A stretch of 64,000 bases of DNA from Sorex araneus. Its lineage: Eukaryota > Chordata > Mammalia > Eulipotyphla > Soricidae. Positions within the stretch are counted from its first letter, which is position 1. Every line of letters starts with the position of its first letter. The notes under the pieces were generated by a model. That model was not told where the DNA came from. It did not search any database and saw only the letters and a list, made by a program, of their open reading frames with translations. The stretch lies in the NCBI RefSeq assembly GCF_027595985.1, contig NC_073306.1, positions 195,392,000 through 195,455,999 on the forward strand. Reading direction: 5' to 3'. This document shows positions 40,773-51,059 of this stretch, piece after piece. The translations under genes were made by a program, and so were the position numbers.

Positions 40773-41000
40773 AGAAATAATATTTGGAGGAACCCAATTC
40801 TGGGAAGTTGTGAATCTCTGTCTAATTGCAGGAGTGTTGTAGATATCTGTTGTCATTAAAATATGAAATATTCACTCTAAACGAATTTTTCTGATAAATG
40901 AAGCTTTATAAAGTGTCTAAAAAATTGTCTGAGAATGTTTTTGATATACACATCCCATAAGGAATTGTACATGGCTATCTTCTTTCTTAAGAATGTATTG
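40773..41000. other. single-copy DNA
   Basis: Nothing recognised. Confidence 0.35.
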
Positions 41001-41700
41001 AAATTAATTTCTCCTACTAGAAAATGAAGAAAAATGGTACCCAAAGTCAGTAGAAGAAAAGATATGAGAATGATTTTAGTGGAAACAAATGAAATAAAAA
41101 AAACTGTAACACAAATGACAATCAAACCAAGTACTACTACATTTAAAGGATGTAGACAATTGACAAATCCTCAGTTAGACTCAGGTGGAAAGATGAGAAA
41201 AACCCTAATAAATAGAATCAGAAATGAAAGGGAGATTCACAGTAGGTACCATAGAAATGCAAAGGAGCATTTGAACAACTGTGAACAACTTTATGCCAGT
41301 AAATTGAACTTTTTTTTTTTTTAGAATTTTCTATAATGTCCCCCAAACAGAATCAGGAGGAAATAGAAAACTTGTTAAGATTAGAAGCAAGAAAATGGAA
41401 ATAGTCAGAAGACAACCACCTGTTCCCCACCACCGCCCCCGCAACCCCCCACCCCCCAATGAAAAAAAGGCCAGGTCAAGGTGGTTTGATTAAATTCTAC
41501 CAAATGTAAATCAAACCGGTAATGAGATATTTTTTCACATCTGTGAGGATAACCACATATCAAACCTCTCAGGAAATGACAAGTGTTGATGGGGATGTGA
41601 AGAAAAAGGAATCCTCATTCAATGATAATGGAAATATAACTTGGCTCAACGTCTTTGGGAAAACACCAAGGAGACTGATCAAGAGTCAAAATGCCACGTG
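41000..41700 (+). mobile_element. old LINE-1 ORF2 remnant, plus strand
   Basis: 'GAATCAGAAATGAAAGGGAG' and 'TGTGAACAACTTTATGCCAG' (RT-upstream), then 'GTCAAGGTGGTTTGATTAAA', and after a gap 'AACCACATATCAAACCTCTC' and 'GTGTTGATGGGGATGTGAAG' (C-terminal). The middle of ORF2 is deleted. Contains a C-rich interruption at 41422-41460. Confidence 0.7.
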
Positions 41701-42385
41701 GTGGCAGCTGAGAGACTGAAATGAAGGGTTATTGGCATTTGGGGGCACACTGGATGTGCAACCCTGCCCTCCTAAAACATAGAACGCTTACACTCTAGTT
41801 AAAAACAGGACTTAATTTATATGCACAAAATTAACATTACAACACACAACCAATAAGTTTACCATTACCCTTTAATTAAATTGCTTTATAAAAACCGTTC
41901 CGAATCATTCTTTTCATTATTTTAGTATTTAAATTTAATAAATATAGAGCAGATCACCTGGAGTGTTTTAGAAATTTGGTTTTGATTCAAAGTAATGTTC
42001 TCATGGAGGCTCAGTCTCTGCCAATTCATTTCTCATTCACTTGGGGACATAGCTAATTTCTTTAGACAGTTTTTAGCTCTTTCATATTCAAATGGATGGA
42101 AAACATTTAATTTGAAACGACTTCCTTGCTCCTTTTCTCTTTCCTTCCTAAAAATATGGCAACCCTATCATATTGCTTAATTTTTAAGGAATGAACTGAT
42201 TTTCCTGTGAACATTTAAAGCAGAGATAATGAAAAATGTGTTACACAAAGTACTTCTTAATATACATAATACTGCTATTTCCTTCTGTTTGTATCAGTAT
42301 CCTATTGGTATGCCCTAATAAAGCCAACAGAACAGGGGAGGGTAAACTAACACACTTCCTTTGAAATAGTTATTTGTTAACATTA
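41701..42385. other. AT-rich single-copy DNA
   Basis: Nothing recognised. Confidence 0.4.
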
Positions 42386-42940
42386 TAATTTTTTAAGATT
42401 GAGACACCATGATTTACAAAGTTGTTCATAATAGAGTTGTTTCAGGAATGCGATGTTCCAACACCAATCCCACCACCAAAGTCCCCTTACTTCTGTCAGT
42501 GTCCCCAGGTTCCCTGCCACCCTTCAGCCTGCCCCCTTGGCAGGTATATAATAAATTTATTTCATATTACTTGTGCTGACAAAAGTTAATCAACAAAAGT
42601 CAGTTTGTAGTGATTGATTGCTATATGATTTTAACCTGTGTAAATACAGACCATTCAATGGAATATACTATACTGCCTATTCTCATTTACATGACTAAGT
42701 TTTCAACTCTGCATCTAAAACATATTACATTAAATTTTATATAGTGCTTGGGCTTATTGCAGTAATCATCCGTTCTTTCTGCCATAAATGAAGCTTCCCT
42801 GCCCTTGGCAGATATATCACAAGTAACTTTATTTCATATTACTTGGTTCCCACCCAAAAAAAAAATCCCTAAAAAAAAGCAAAGAGAGTTATCAGAAAGT
42901 AAATCAATAAAAATTAATTTGTGATGATTAATTGCTGTAT

Positions 42941-43124
42941 ATATTTTTTGTTGTTGTTGTTGTTTTGTTTTTTGGTTTTTGGGTCACACCTGGTGATGCA
43001 CAGGGGTTATTCCTGGCTCTGCACTCAGGAATTACTCCTGGCGGTACTTATGGGATGCTGGGATTCGAACCCTGGTCGGCTGCGTGCAGGCAAACGCCCT
43101 ACCTGCTGTGCTATTGCTCCAGTC
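42941..43124 (-). mobile_element. tRNA-derived SINE, family A
   Basis: Tail (GTT)n, then 'TGGTGATGCACAGGGGTTAT', 'GGGATTCGAACCCTGGTCGG', 'TATTGCTCCAGTCC'. A 15-bp deletion removes part of the body ('GCGGTACTTATGGGATG'). Short duplication CTGTAT on both sides. Inserted into the ORF1-only LINE element. Confidence 0.92.
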
Positions 43125-43450
43125 CTGTATGTTTTTAACGTTTCTTAATGTAGTAGAGGGCAACCATATGCACTGTTAGTGAGAGCCATACTCAATGCCA
43201 TACGATAGGAAGTTTCTCCTGTCTTGTGGAGGAGTTCTTTTAAAGCTTCTTGCAAAACTGGTTTCTAGGCTATGAATTATCTAAGCTGTTGCCTGTCCAC
43301 AAAGCTCTGCACAATTCCTTTCCTTCAAATCCAAATGATAATAGAGCTGGGTAGAGTATTCTTGGTAAGGTTTTCATTTTATTGAGTTTTTGTACTGTAT
43401 CTTTCCATATTCTTCTGGTTCCATAGAAGGTCATTTGATAGATCTGCTGT

Positions 43451-43717
43451 TCATCTTATGGGCGTTCCTTTGCATATAAGTTTCTTTCTTGATCTTGCTG
43501 CTTTCAGTATTCTGTTTCTACTTTTGGATGTTGTCATTTTAAGTACAGTATGTCTAGTAGTTTTTCTAATTGGGTCTATTTTCACTGGGATCCCCGGGCT
43601 TCTTGCTTCTTGAATCTCAGTGCCTGTAATCCTCAACTCCAGGGAATTCTTACTAATGATTTCTTTGGCAATTTGTATCGTCACCATATTTTCTTTCCTG
43701 TTCTTCAGGGACTCCAA
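43451..43717 (-). pseudogene. LINE-1-type ORF1 RRM-region fragment
   Basis: 88-residue minus-strand frame. 'GTEIQEARSPGIPVKIDPIR' followed by 'KTTRHTVLKMTTSKSRNRIL' and 'KAARSRKKLICKGTPIR' matches the ORF1p segment normally like INIQEA.R.P...K..TPRHIIIK.....KE(R/K)ILKAAREK..V.YKG.PIR. Start and downstream C-terminal part are broken. Confidence 0.85.
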
Positions 43718-44457
43718 TGTTTTTTATATTGTTCCTCTTGGACTCATCTTATAGCTCTCTGGTGTGATATTCATTTCTTTTTAGACTATTTTTCCATCTT
43801 CTGCTGTTCCAAGTGTTTTCCTCTTTCTCTTCTTGGAGTTCCTCAATCTTTTGTTCAGCTACTGAGCAAAAGTTTGACTTTTTTATATCGCCTACCATAT
43901 GCAGTTCTGTCATTTCTGGTTAGTAGATTTTAAAAAAAATTTTAATTCTCATTCTTCCTTGGGCTTTGCTGACTACCTGTGCTGTCATTTCTTTGAACTC
44001 AATGATCATCCTCACCATAGTGTCACTAAAAGCACTGTTGATTTACTGATGTTTTTACTCATTGAGCTTGGTGGATTCCTACATGTTCTCCCATTATTTT
44101 TCTAGTGCTCTTGCTGTGCTGGAGGTCAGTGTTTGTAGTTAACTCCCTCGACAGTGCTGAGGGATTAGTGAGAGGTTGCTCTCGTTCTTCTCTGCGAGCA
44201 GATCTGTTGAGTAGATCTGTCGTGGGGCTGTGAGCATCAGGAGCTGTGGCTTGAGCCCTTCATATGACAAGGTAGGGTGTGAAGGCTGCTGGCACCCACT
44301 CGGGAGGGAGGGGCTCTGCCTCCCTTTGGGACTAGGCCCGGTGATATCCGCTGGAGGTGAGCCTCCCCACGTGGTGGAGCGAGAAGAAGGTCATGAAGGA
44401 GCTGTGCTGTGGGCCTTTAGTATGGCACAGATCGGGTGTTGAGGCTGCTGGGAGAAA

Positions 44458-44670
44458 TAATAATAATAATAATAATTATTATAATAATATTTTTGGGGGT
44501 CATGCCCATCATGTTCAAGGGTTACTTCTGTCTCTGCTCTCTGCACTCAGGAATTATTCCTGGCAGTGCTCGAGGGACCATATAGGATGCTGGGAATCAA
44601 ATCCCAGGATTTGATATAGGATGCTGTGTGCAAGGTAAATGCCATCCTCTCAAGACTATTGCTCCAGCCC
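44458..44670 (-). mobile_element. tRNA-derived SINE, family A, with (AAT)n tail and small internal duplication
   Basis: Tail side is (AAT)n/(TTA)n at 44458-44490. Body 'GGGGGTCATGCCCATCATGT', 'GGAATTATTCCTGGCAGTGC'; 'GATATAGGATGCTG' repeats after 'CATATAGGATGCTGGGAATC', so a small duplication is present. Ends 'TATTGCTCCAGCCC'. Confidence 0.88.
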
Positions 44671-44874
44671 GATATAATAATAATAATAATTATTATTATT
44701 ATTATTTTTGCTTTTTTGGGTCACACCTGGTGATTTACAGGGGTTACTATTGGCTTTGCACTCAGGAAGTACTCCTGGCGGTGCTCAGGGAACCATGTGG
44801 GATGCTGGGAATCGAACCTGCATTGACCGCATACAAGGCAAATGCCCTACCTGCTGTACTATTGCTCCAACCCT
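44671..44874 (-). mobile_element. tRNA-derived SINE, family A, with (AAT)n/(TTA)n tail
   Basis: Tail at 44675-44708, 'GCTTTTTTGGGTCACACCTG', 'GGAAGTACTCCTGGCGGTGC', 'GGGAATCGAACCTGCATTGA', 'TATTGCTCCAACCC'. Directly follows the previous copy, same orientation, same type of trinucleotide tail. Confidence 0.92.
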
Positions 44875-45304
44875 GAAATAATTACTTTTTAAAGGCCTTC
44901 CTTGAGCCCACGTTCATATTCAGTTTTCAGTTGCTTCTAGTTATTTTTAATTTCCTTATGGCAAATGAGATGCAAGAAGTGAGCCATGAAAAATACTTTA
45001 TCTACAGATCAAAAATCCATTAGGAACTGTAGAGGGTGAAGATGATATAATCTTCATACAATGTGAAGATTTTATGACCAATATAATGTCAAGCTTAGTT
45101 GATCAATCAATTTTTGACTGCTTTGATATTTACTTTTCTTTCTTTTACTTGAACGGTTTGTGGGTTCCACTCAGAATCCCATAGTTAAATTTGTTATGTG
45201 GGTCAAGCACATAATAGAAATCATTTGTCCTCAGCAATGAGTGAGTTCCACCCCCCACCCCCCATTTTTTGGGACAAAATTTTATTTTGTTTATCATCTG
45301 ACTT
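44875..45304. other. single-copy DNA
   Basis: Nothing recognised. Confidence 0.35.
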
Positions 45305-46070
45305 TTTAAGATTGAGGCACCATGATTTATAAAGTTACTTATAGTTGAGCTTCAGGTGTACAGTGTTCCGGTACCACTCCCATCACCACTTTCAACTTTC
45401 CTTTACCAATCTCCTCCCCAGTTTCTCTCCTGCCCCCCCAGCCTGTCTGTGATGTAAGAATGTTATCATTAATCATCCCTTAATTCAGAACTTAAAAAGT
45501 TAATTTAAAAAGGTACATTTTGAGATTTGGATCTCATTCTTTCAAATTTTGTTGGTTTTGTGGTTCTTATATATACATATATGTATAACATACACACATA
45601 TATTTAATTTTTTTCATACCATACCTCTATAAAAACCTGTTTGCTTGAGGCCCTTGCTCCTACCCCTGTCACCCTCTGTGCACCTCTTCTTATTCCCCCA
45701 CTTTTAGCCTCTTTCCTCCTTGTCCTTCTCGGTTTCTATAATTTAGGGACCAGGGTGGTCTTGGTGTCCCCCCTTTGGTACCTTGCTTTTCTTAGTCTTG
45801 TAATTCTGCATCCCAGAGATTAGTGAGAACATCCAGTATTTGGGTTTCTTCTGATTTACTTCACTTCACATGATATCTTCGAGTTCCACTAAAGTTGTAG
45901 CAAATTGCATAATTTCTTCCTTTCGAAGGATATATATTCCATTGTGTGTATATACCATACTTTCATTATCCATCCTTCTGTTGTTGGGCACCTAGGGTGA
46001 TTCCATATTCTAGCTATTGTATTAAGTGCTGCAATGAATAATAGTGTTATAATGGCACACAAACATATAT
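45305..46070 (-). mobile_element. LINE-1 3' part, antisense
   Basis: 3' terminus 'TTTTTAAGATTGAGGCACCA' (45303), C-rich 3' UTR at 45380-45450, then antisense of the end of ORF2; minus-strand translation at 45889-46143 contains 'LLFIAALNTIARIWNHPRCP' and 'GWIMKVWYIHTMEYISF'. Pairs with the inverted 5' piece at 46100-46310. Confidence 0.85.
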
Positions 46071-46100
46071 ATATATATACATATGCATATGTATATATAA
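46062..46100 (+). repeat. (AT)n-rich block at LINE-1 inversion point
   Basis: TATATATATATACATATGCA-type alternation exactly between the two oppositely oriented LINE-1 pieces. Confidence 0.85.
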
Positions 46101-46315
46101 AACAATTTGTATAGCTGGGGATGTGATGAAAAGGAACTCTCACCCACTGCTGGTAGGAATTTTGTCTGGTTCAATCCCTACGGAAGACAATATGGAGAGT
46201 TTTCAGAAAAGTAAGACTAGAGACCCAGTAAGACCCAGCAATTCCACTCCTTGGTATCTAGCCCTAGGACACAAAAACACATCCAAAATAACATATGCAC
46301 ACCGTTATTTTTTTC
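46095..46315 (+). mobile_element. inverted 5' piece of the same LINE-1
   Basis: Sense-strand ORF2 text 'GGGATGTGATGAAAAGGAAC', 'CACCCACTGCTGGTAGGAAT', 'GACCCAGCAATTCCACTCCT' and 'AAATAACATATGCACACCGT'. In LINE-1 this region is immediately 5' of the part found in antisense at 45889-46070. Confidence 0.8.
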
Positions 46316-46495
46316 CCCTTAGTGCTATTAAGAATTTATATGTCATGTTTATTTAAGTAATGTTTCACTTCCACAGATACAGATATATGTGTATGTTTAT
46401 GTGTATATATTTAAATTTTATATAATATATATATAAATTTTCTTTAAAGAGGAAAATTCTTGGGAGAGGTGAATATGGATAGAAGGATTTAAAGT

Positions 46496-46594
46496 GGATT
46501 CCAGCAGCACCCTCTCATTACCTGGCCTGCTGGGCTGAGAATCACTAGGAGTGGGCCCCGAGCACCATTGGGAGGACCCTCTCCTAGAAACAAA
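46496..46594 (+). mobile_element. short SINE-like insertion with 10-bp duplication
   Basis: Segment with 'GAGAATCACTAGGAGTGGGC' and 'CCCGAGCACCATTGGGAGGA', like part of the family A body, between direct repeats GATTTAAAGT at 46486-46495 and 46595-46604. Old and short. Confidence 0.5.
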
Positions 46595-46604
46595 GATTTA
46601 AAGT

Positions 46605-47445
46605 TGACACGAAGACATAAAATGATGGTAACAAAAATGATAAAAGCTCACCTTGTAGCAGGCCGTTTCTAAAATCAAAGATGATTTTTAAATCATCTTT
46701 GGGTGGCTTCTGTTCATAAAAACCCTGTCTTTTTAGAGAAATGTTCATTTTTTTTTTCTAATAGAAGCAAGTCCCATATGCTTACCTCTATACTATTCCA
46801 CTGTACACATATTTATATGAGTTTTAGTTATTTGACAAAAAAATCTTAGTCTTGAGTCATTGTTTTGAATTTTAAGTAAATTCATGACAGAATATTTTGT
46901 CGATAAGGAGGAGGACACATAGTAATAACACTTTTAAATTTAAGTAGAATAGCTTGTTATTTTTATTTAGGGATTTGATCAAGGTCAGTTTCATAGATTT
47001 TTTTAATCTAAAATTCTATGTGTAATGTGGCCATGGACACTTAAATGCATGTTTACTTACATGATAGCTAATACATAAATGTTATTTAGATTTTAATTTC
47101 AAAGTTTTGCAAAGGAAATATTCCATCAAGTCACTGTTTATTATCTTAAACAAGAGGAAGAATACTAATAACCATCATTATAAATTTCAGTAAAGATACG
47201 TTAGAATTTACAGTTTTTCTGAATTTCAGGGACTGTCTTTTTTACTCAGATAATGCTCAAAGGTTGACTCTTTCTATATGAAAGTTTTCATGTGAATGTT
47301 GGCTTTTTGGTCTAATGGTCTAAGTGAAATGGAAAAAGAAAACGTGAACTTATACTAATGATTCTGTTTCCAGTGATAAACCTGGTGAGTTCACTTTAAG
47401 TGTGGTTTTTTGAAAATTGATGGTGATTTTTAGCACTTAGCTTCT
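46605..47445. other. AT-rich single-copy DNA with hairpin
   Basis: No transposon recognised. A perfect hairpin lies at 46676-46701. Confidence 0.4.
46676..46701. repeat. perfect 12-bp inverted repeat, 2-nt loop
   Basis: Arms CAAAGATGATTT (46676-46687) and AAATCATCTTTG (46690-46701), loop TT. Confidence 0.9.
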
Positions 47446-47449
47446 TATC

Positions 47450-47545
47450 TCCAAAGCACTTTCCAAATGTTGAATAATTAATTGCCACAATCCCCCTGTG
47501 GGGGTAGAATAGCAAGCATGTCTTTCTATTTACCAGGAAACCATT
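47450..47545 (-). mobile_element. MIR-like fragment
   Basis: 'CCAAAGCACTTTCCAAATGT', 'TTGCCACAATCCCCCTGTGG' and 'TTTACCAGGAAAC' follow the antisense MIR 3' order (AAGCGCTTT...CACAACAACCCTATGAGG...TTTTACAGATGAGGAAAC). Confidence 0.6.
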
Positions 47546-47935
47546 ATGGAAGAGCCTGGAAATGCTTTTTAAATTTTTTTATTTTTAGAGGTTTTTATGT
47601 TTTTTTTTTTTCAAGGTCACCAGCATTTAAAATGCTGTCCTGGTTTCCAATCATAGAGTTGAGAGACAAATAAGCAATAATGTTGAACTCTTGGAAAAAT
47701 TTTAAATGCTCCTGTAGAGACTTCATGCTTCATATTAATCCCCTGGCTTACTGTTTCATAGTACAATTAAAAAATAGAATATTGAATATTAGTAAGTTTA
47801 TTACTTGGAAATAGTAGTAGATTCTATTATTTCCTGAAGCATTTAGTAATTTGGAAACATTTTAGAACTAGGAGAACAAACTCCAGTTGCAAAACAATTC
47901 ATATTCTTCCCCCTCGAATTTTACTTATTTCCCCA
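47546..47935. other. AT-rich single-copy DNA
   Basis: Nothing recognised. Confidence 0.35.
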
Positions 47936-47939
47936 CACC

Positions 47940-48140
47940 ATGTCCTACAGAGTTGTCCAACTTTGCTGAACAAAGTTGTTCATGATGATTTGTTGCAGAC
48001 ATTCAATATCCCAACATTAATCTCACCATCACTGTCACCTTCCCTCACCACTGTCTCCATCTTACAACTGCCTCTCAAAATGGTGCCCCCATAGCAGGCC
48101 CCAAATAATTGATCTTATATTGCTTGTTACTACCGAACGG
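47940..48140 (-). mobile_element. old LINE-1-type 3' UTR fragment, antisense
   Basis: 'GAACAAAGTTGTTCATGATG', 'CAATATCCCAACATTAATCT', 'CACCATCACTGTCACCTTCC' parallel the 3' UTR of the element at 42388. Confidence 0.65.
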
Positions 48141-48177
48141 CTAACAGGATAACCCCCCAAAAATATTTATGTAAAGG

Positions 48178-48237
<60 letters not shown>

Positions 48238-48700
48238 CATTGATCATTGATTTTCTTGAGTGGTCTCAGTAACTTCTCCAATTGTTCTAGCCCTGAGATT
48301 TTTAGAAGCCTCTCTTTACTCGTCCTTCCCAATGGTGCCGCATTGGTGGCTCTTTCAGGGTTAGGGAAATGAGACCCATCATTGTTATTGGTTTTGGCAT
48401 ATGAATATGCCACGGGGAGCTTGTCAGGCTCTCCCATGTGGGCAGAAAACTCTTGGTAGCTTGCCAGGTTCTCCGGGAGGGAGAACTAGGCTATAAGATG
48501 TCGAGTTTGGTTTAATAGTCTCTGGATGTTGGCCGTTGATGGGATTGCACTGTGCCGAGGGCAGTTTCTGGGTGTGACCGCCTCCCTACTGGAAAATGGG
48601 GGATCTGGTCGGAAGAGGCCCAGTCCTGATCCAAGCAGGCTTGGAGGTCTCATCCCCGGGTCCCACACACCTGGGTTCCTCTCCACACATTCTATAAAAG
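48178..48700 (-). mobile_element. B-core element without tRNA head (long form), antisense
   Basis: Tail is an expanded (ATC)n = (GAT)n array, then 'TTCTCCAATTGTTCTAGCCC', 'TCTTTACTCGTCCTTCCCAA', 'GGTTTTGGCATATGAATATG', 'GGGGAGCTTGTCAGGCTCTC', 'TTGGTAGCTTGCCAGGTTCT'. Beyond the core (48486-48700) it continues into sequence that also occurs at 51220-51430: 'CCAAGCAGGCTTGGAGGTCT', 'TGGTCGGAAGAGGCCCAGTC' and 'GGAAAATGGGGGATCT'. No tRNA-like head. Confidence 0.8.
48180..48238 (+). repeat. (ATC)n microsatellite, about 19 units
   Basis: Perfect trinucleotide array at the 3' end of the antisense B element; on the element's own strand it extends the normal GGGATGA end. The poly-Asp frame here is an artefact. 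Confidence 0.97.
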
Positions 48701-49191
48701 AAAATTTGTGAAAATTATTGTATTTCACCATGGGGACATTAAGAACTTGTCTGAGGCTTTACTAAGCTGTTGTTGCAAAGTAGAGCCTTCTGTGTTAATG
48801 TTTTTGTTAGTCAAGATTGGTTGACTTTTGTGTTACATTCCATCCAACCTGGTGTGCTGCCTAGGTTGTTAGGCAGTGTTAGAGAGTTTGGAGATACCAT
48901 TCCAGAAAATCCAAAATAGTTAATTGGGCAGTCCGGCCAGAGGCATGGTGTTGGCTTTGAGTTGTGGGAGTGGCTTTCAGGGCTTTGTTAGGGTGGGAGC
49001 TGACCCACCCTACTTTGAAATGCCTTAAAGGCCTCAGCCAGACTGGGTGTTTGAGAAATTTTTGTGACTTGTTGATCTCTTTCGAGATTCATTTACAAGT
49101 CTCTGGAACTAGGTTGGTTGATGAGCTTACTTGGTGGTGGTGGGGTGTCAAAATTCACACTTTTTGGGAAGTGCTTTTAATAAAGAAGTAA
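48701..49191. other. single-copy DNA or further upstream part of long B element
   Basis: No recognised repeats. Could contain more of the long B element, since its 5' limit is unknown. Confidence 0.35.
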
Positions 49192-49202
49192 CTGTTTCAA
49201 GC

Positions 49203-49357
49203 ATTTTCTTTTTTCTTTTTGGGGGTCATACCCAGATTGCACAGGGATTACTCCTGGCTCATGCACTCAGGAATTACTCCTGGTGGTTCTGGGAATCGAA
49301 CCCGGGTCGGCCACATGCAAGGCAAATGCCCTACCCACTGTGCTATCGCTCCAGGTT
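49203..49357 (-). mobile_element. tRNA-derived SINE, family A, with TSD
   Basis: Antisense copy with a deletion of the 'GGGGACCATATGGGATG' part. 'GGGAATCGAACCCGGGTCGG' B box retained; 'TGCTATCGCTCCAG' end. 11-bp duplication CTGTTT(C/T)AAGC at 49192-49202 and 49358-49368 with one change. Confidence 0.92.
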
Positions 49358-49368
49358 CTGTTTTAAGC

Positions 49369-50687
49369 TTTAACATGATCTTGGAGTCCAGTGGAATATT
49401 AGAGATGATTGGCGTTGGAGTTAGTAAATCCCAAAGGAGTTGAGGAGGGGCAGTGAGGAAAGTAGGAGGGCCCAGAGGTTACTGTGCTCTCCCAGAGAGT
49501 TGCCATATTGGCCAGACCAACTCCTGACTTGTTTGTGTTGCCAGCGTCAGGATGTCTACTGATTAGCTCTCTGGAGAGATGCAGTTTGTTTGAAGTCTCA
49601 GTGGAAAATGGCAGAAACTATCCATCCCTTGGGTTCTCAACCCTTGGAATAGAAAAGAGCCAGAATATTTTTTGGGAGCTCTATGTTGTGAGAGTCTCAC
49701 CAGCTAATAAAGAGTTCTTCAGTGGTGGTTATGTCTGATGTGCTATTTCTTTGCAAGTGAACACCTCAGAAGGTAAAGCAGAGTTAGACTCTAGATGTCC
49801 TCTCATGGATATGGGATCTAGATAATATGAAAGCATCAACTTATAGTCATCTACTAAGTGCAGGGATTTTCATAGTCTTGTGGTCTGAAGTCCAGTTAGG
49901 TTTAATGCTCGGACCCCATGAAGTCCCATATATTTTATATATAATTTGTATGTATATGTGTGTGTTATTTGAGCATACCTTTAAATTTCATGATATTGCT
50001 ATAACTATGGTATATGAAAAAATATAATCTGTAACCCTTCCTAAGAATGTTGATTTCCACCCCTCCAAATAGAAAAGTGAAGTATTTTTAGTCATTTCCT
50101 TAAAATTTGGACAGAAAGGAAAGGAGAACTGATCAGTTTTGGAATATCACCTCTAAAAACTACTGTTTGTACATTGTGAGAAGTAGCAGAAAAATGCAAT
50201 GAAGCAATCAAAACTAATAATTGCTTAGTTTAACAAAATAACATTGTTATTTAATCATAGTATCTTCACTTGGAAAGGTAGTGATTAGATCTATTTTATT
50301 TGAAATCAGTCTTGTGACTTTCTTATTATTAGATGCTTTTATCAGAAGAAATTCTTCCTTAAAAGGCAGTTTCAGTTGCACATTTGTAAGTTGGCTTACT
50401 TTCAGACATGAGGTGCTTTGATAGCACTTTTGTGGGAAGCAACTCGGAGTATGTGGTAGAATACAAATGGGGCACAGAGGAATTCTTTGCTTGTATTTGG
50501 TTCCTTCAGTAAGCAGTGTAGCTGTTTTCCCAAATATTGGTAGATTAGTTTTTTTTGTAAATAGGGTAATGTTTTATGAGAAATGTTCTAAGTAAAGTCT
50601 TTATTGCAGTTTATTGCAGAAAATTTGATATTTAAAGAAATACTGCAAAATAAAAAAACGGATATATATGAGTGTGAAACAAGAGAC
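49369..50687. other. single-copy DNA
   Basis: About 1.3 kb without recognised repeats or exons. Confidence 0.4.
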
Positions 50688-50848
50688 TTTTTTTTAGGGG
50701 GGTACACATGGTGGTGCTTGGGGGCTACTCTGACTGTGCTCAAGGGTTGCTCCTGCAGGTGCTTTGGGACCATTAGGTGCCAGGAATTGAATCTGAGTCT
50801 GCCACATGCAAGGCAAAAGCTTAACCTCTGTGCTAGTTCTCCAGTCCC
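50688..50848 (-). mobile_element. tRNA-derived SINE, family A
   Basis: 'GGTGGTGCTTGGGGGCTACT', 'GGAATTGAATCTGAGTCTGC', 'CATGCAAGGCAAAAGCTTAA', 'TCTCCAGTCCC'. Diverged. Confidence 0.83.
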
Positions 50849-50914
50849 AATTATGGGTCCTTACCCGAATTCACAGTTGATCTTTGGGAACAGAGATCAG
50901 TATCCCTATAAAAT

Positions 50915-51055
50915 TATAGAAATATTTTGAAATATATAGAAATGAAATATATAAAATATTTCTATAAATTATATAGAAATGCAAATGTAAAATATATAGA
51001 AATATTTTTATAGAAATATAGAAATATAAAATTATCAAATATTATAGATATATAC
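50915..51055 (+). repeat. AT-rich tandem repeat, ATATAGAAAT-type units
   Basis: Irregular repeats of ATATAGAAATATTT/AAATATATAGAAATG over about 140 bases, directly upstream of the long B element. Confidence 0.85.
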
Positions 51056-51059
51056 AGAA

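Larger units (their letters stand above)
42388..44450 (-). mobile_element. half-LINE-1-like element (ORF1 only), antisense
   Basis: 3' terminus at 'TTTAAGATTGAGACACCATG' (42392), then C-rich 3' UTR, unassigned UTR text to about 43190, then antisense ORF1: C-terminal domain (43200-43460), RRM-side segment with minus-strand translation 'IQEARSPGIPVKIDPIRKTT' and 'SRNRILKAARSRKKLICKGTPI' (43451-43717), then coiled-coil region (43720-44100) and 5' UTR (to about 44450). No ORF2 sequence is found between ORF1 and the 3' UTR. This is the layout of HAL1 elements. A SINE sits at 42941-43124. Confidence 0.65.

Noticed and set aside
43451..44450. Possible retroviral gene
   Set aside because: Motifs and strand order fit LINE-1 ORF1; no LTR, gag, protease or env features were seen in the window.
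48141..48437. Poly-Asp protein on the minus strand
   Set aside because: Translation of the (ATC)n tail of a B element.
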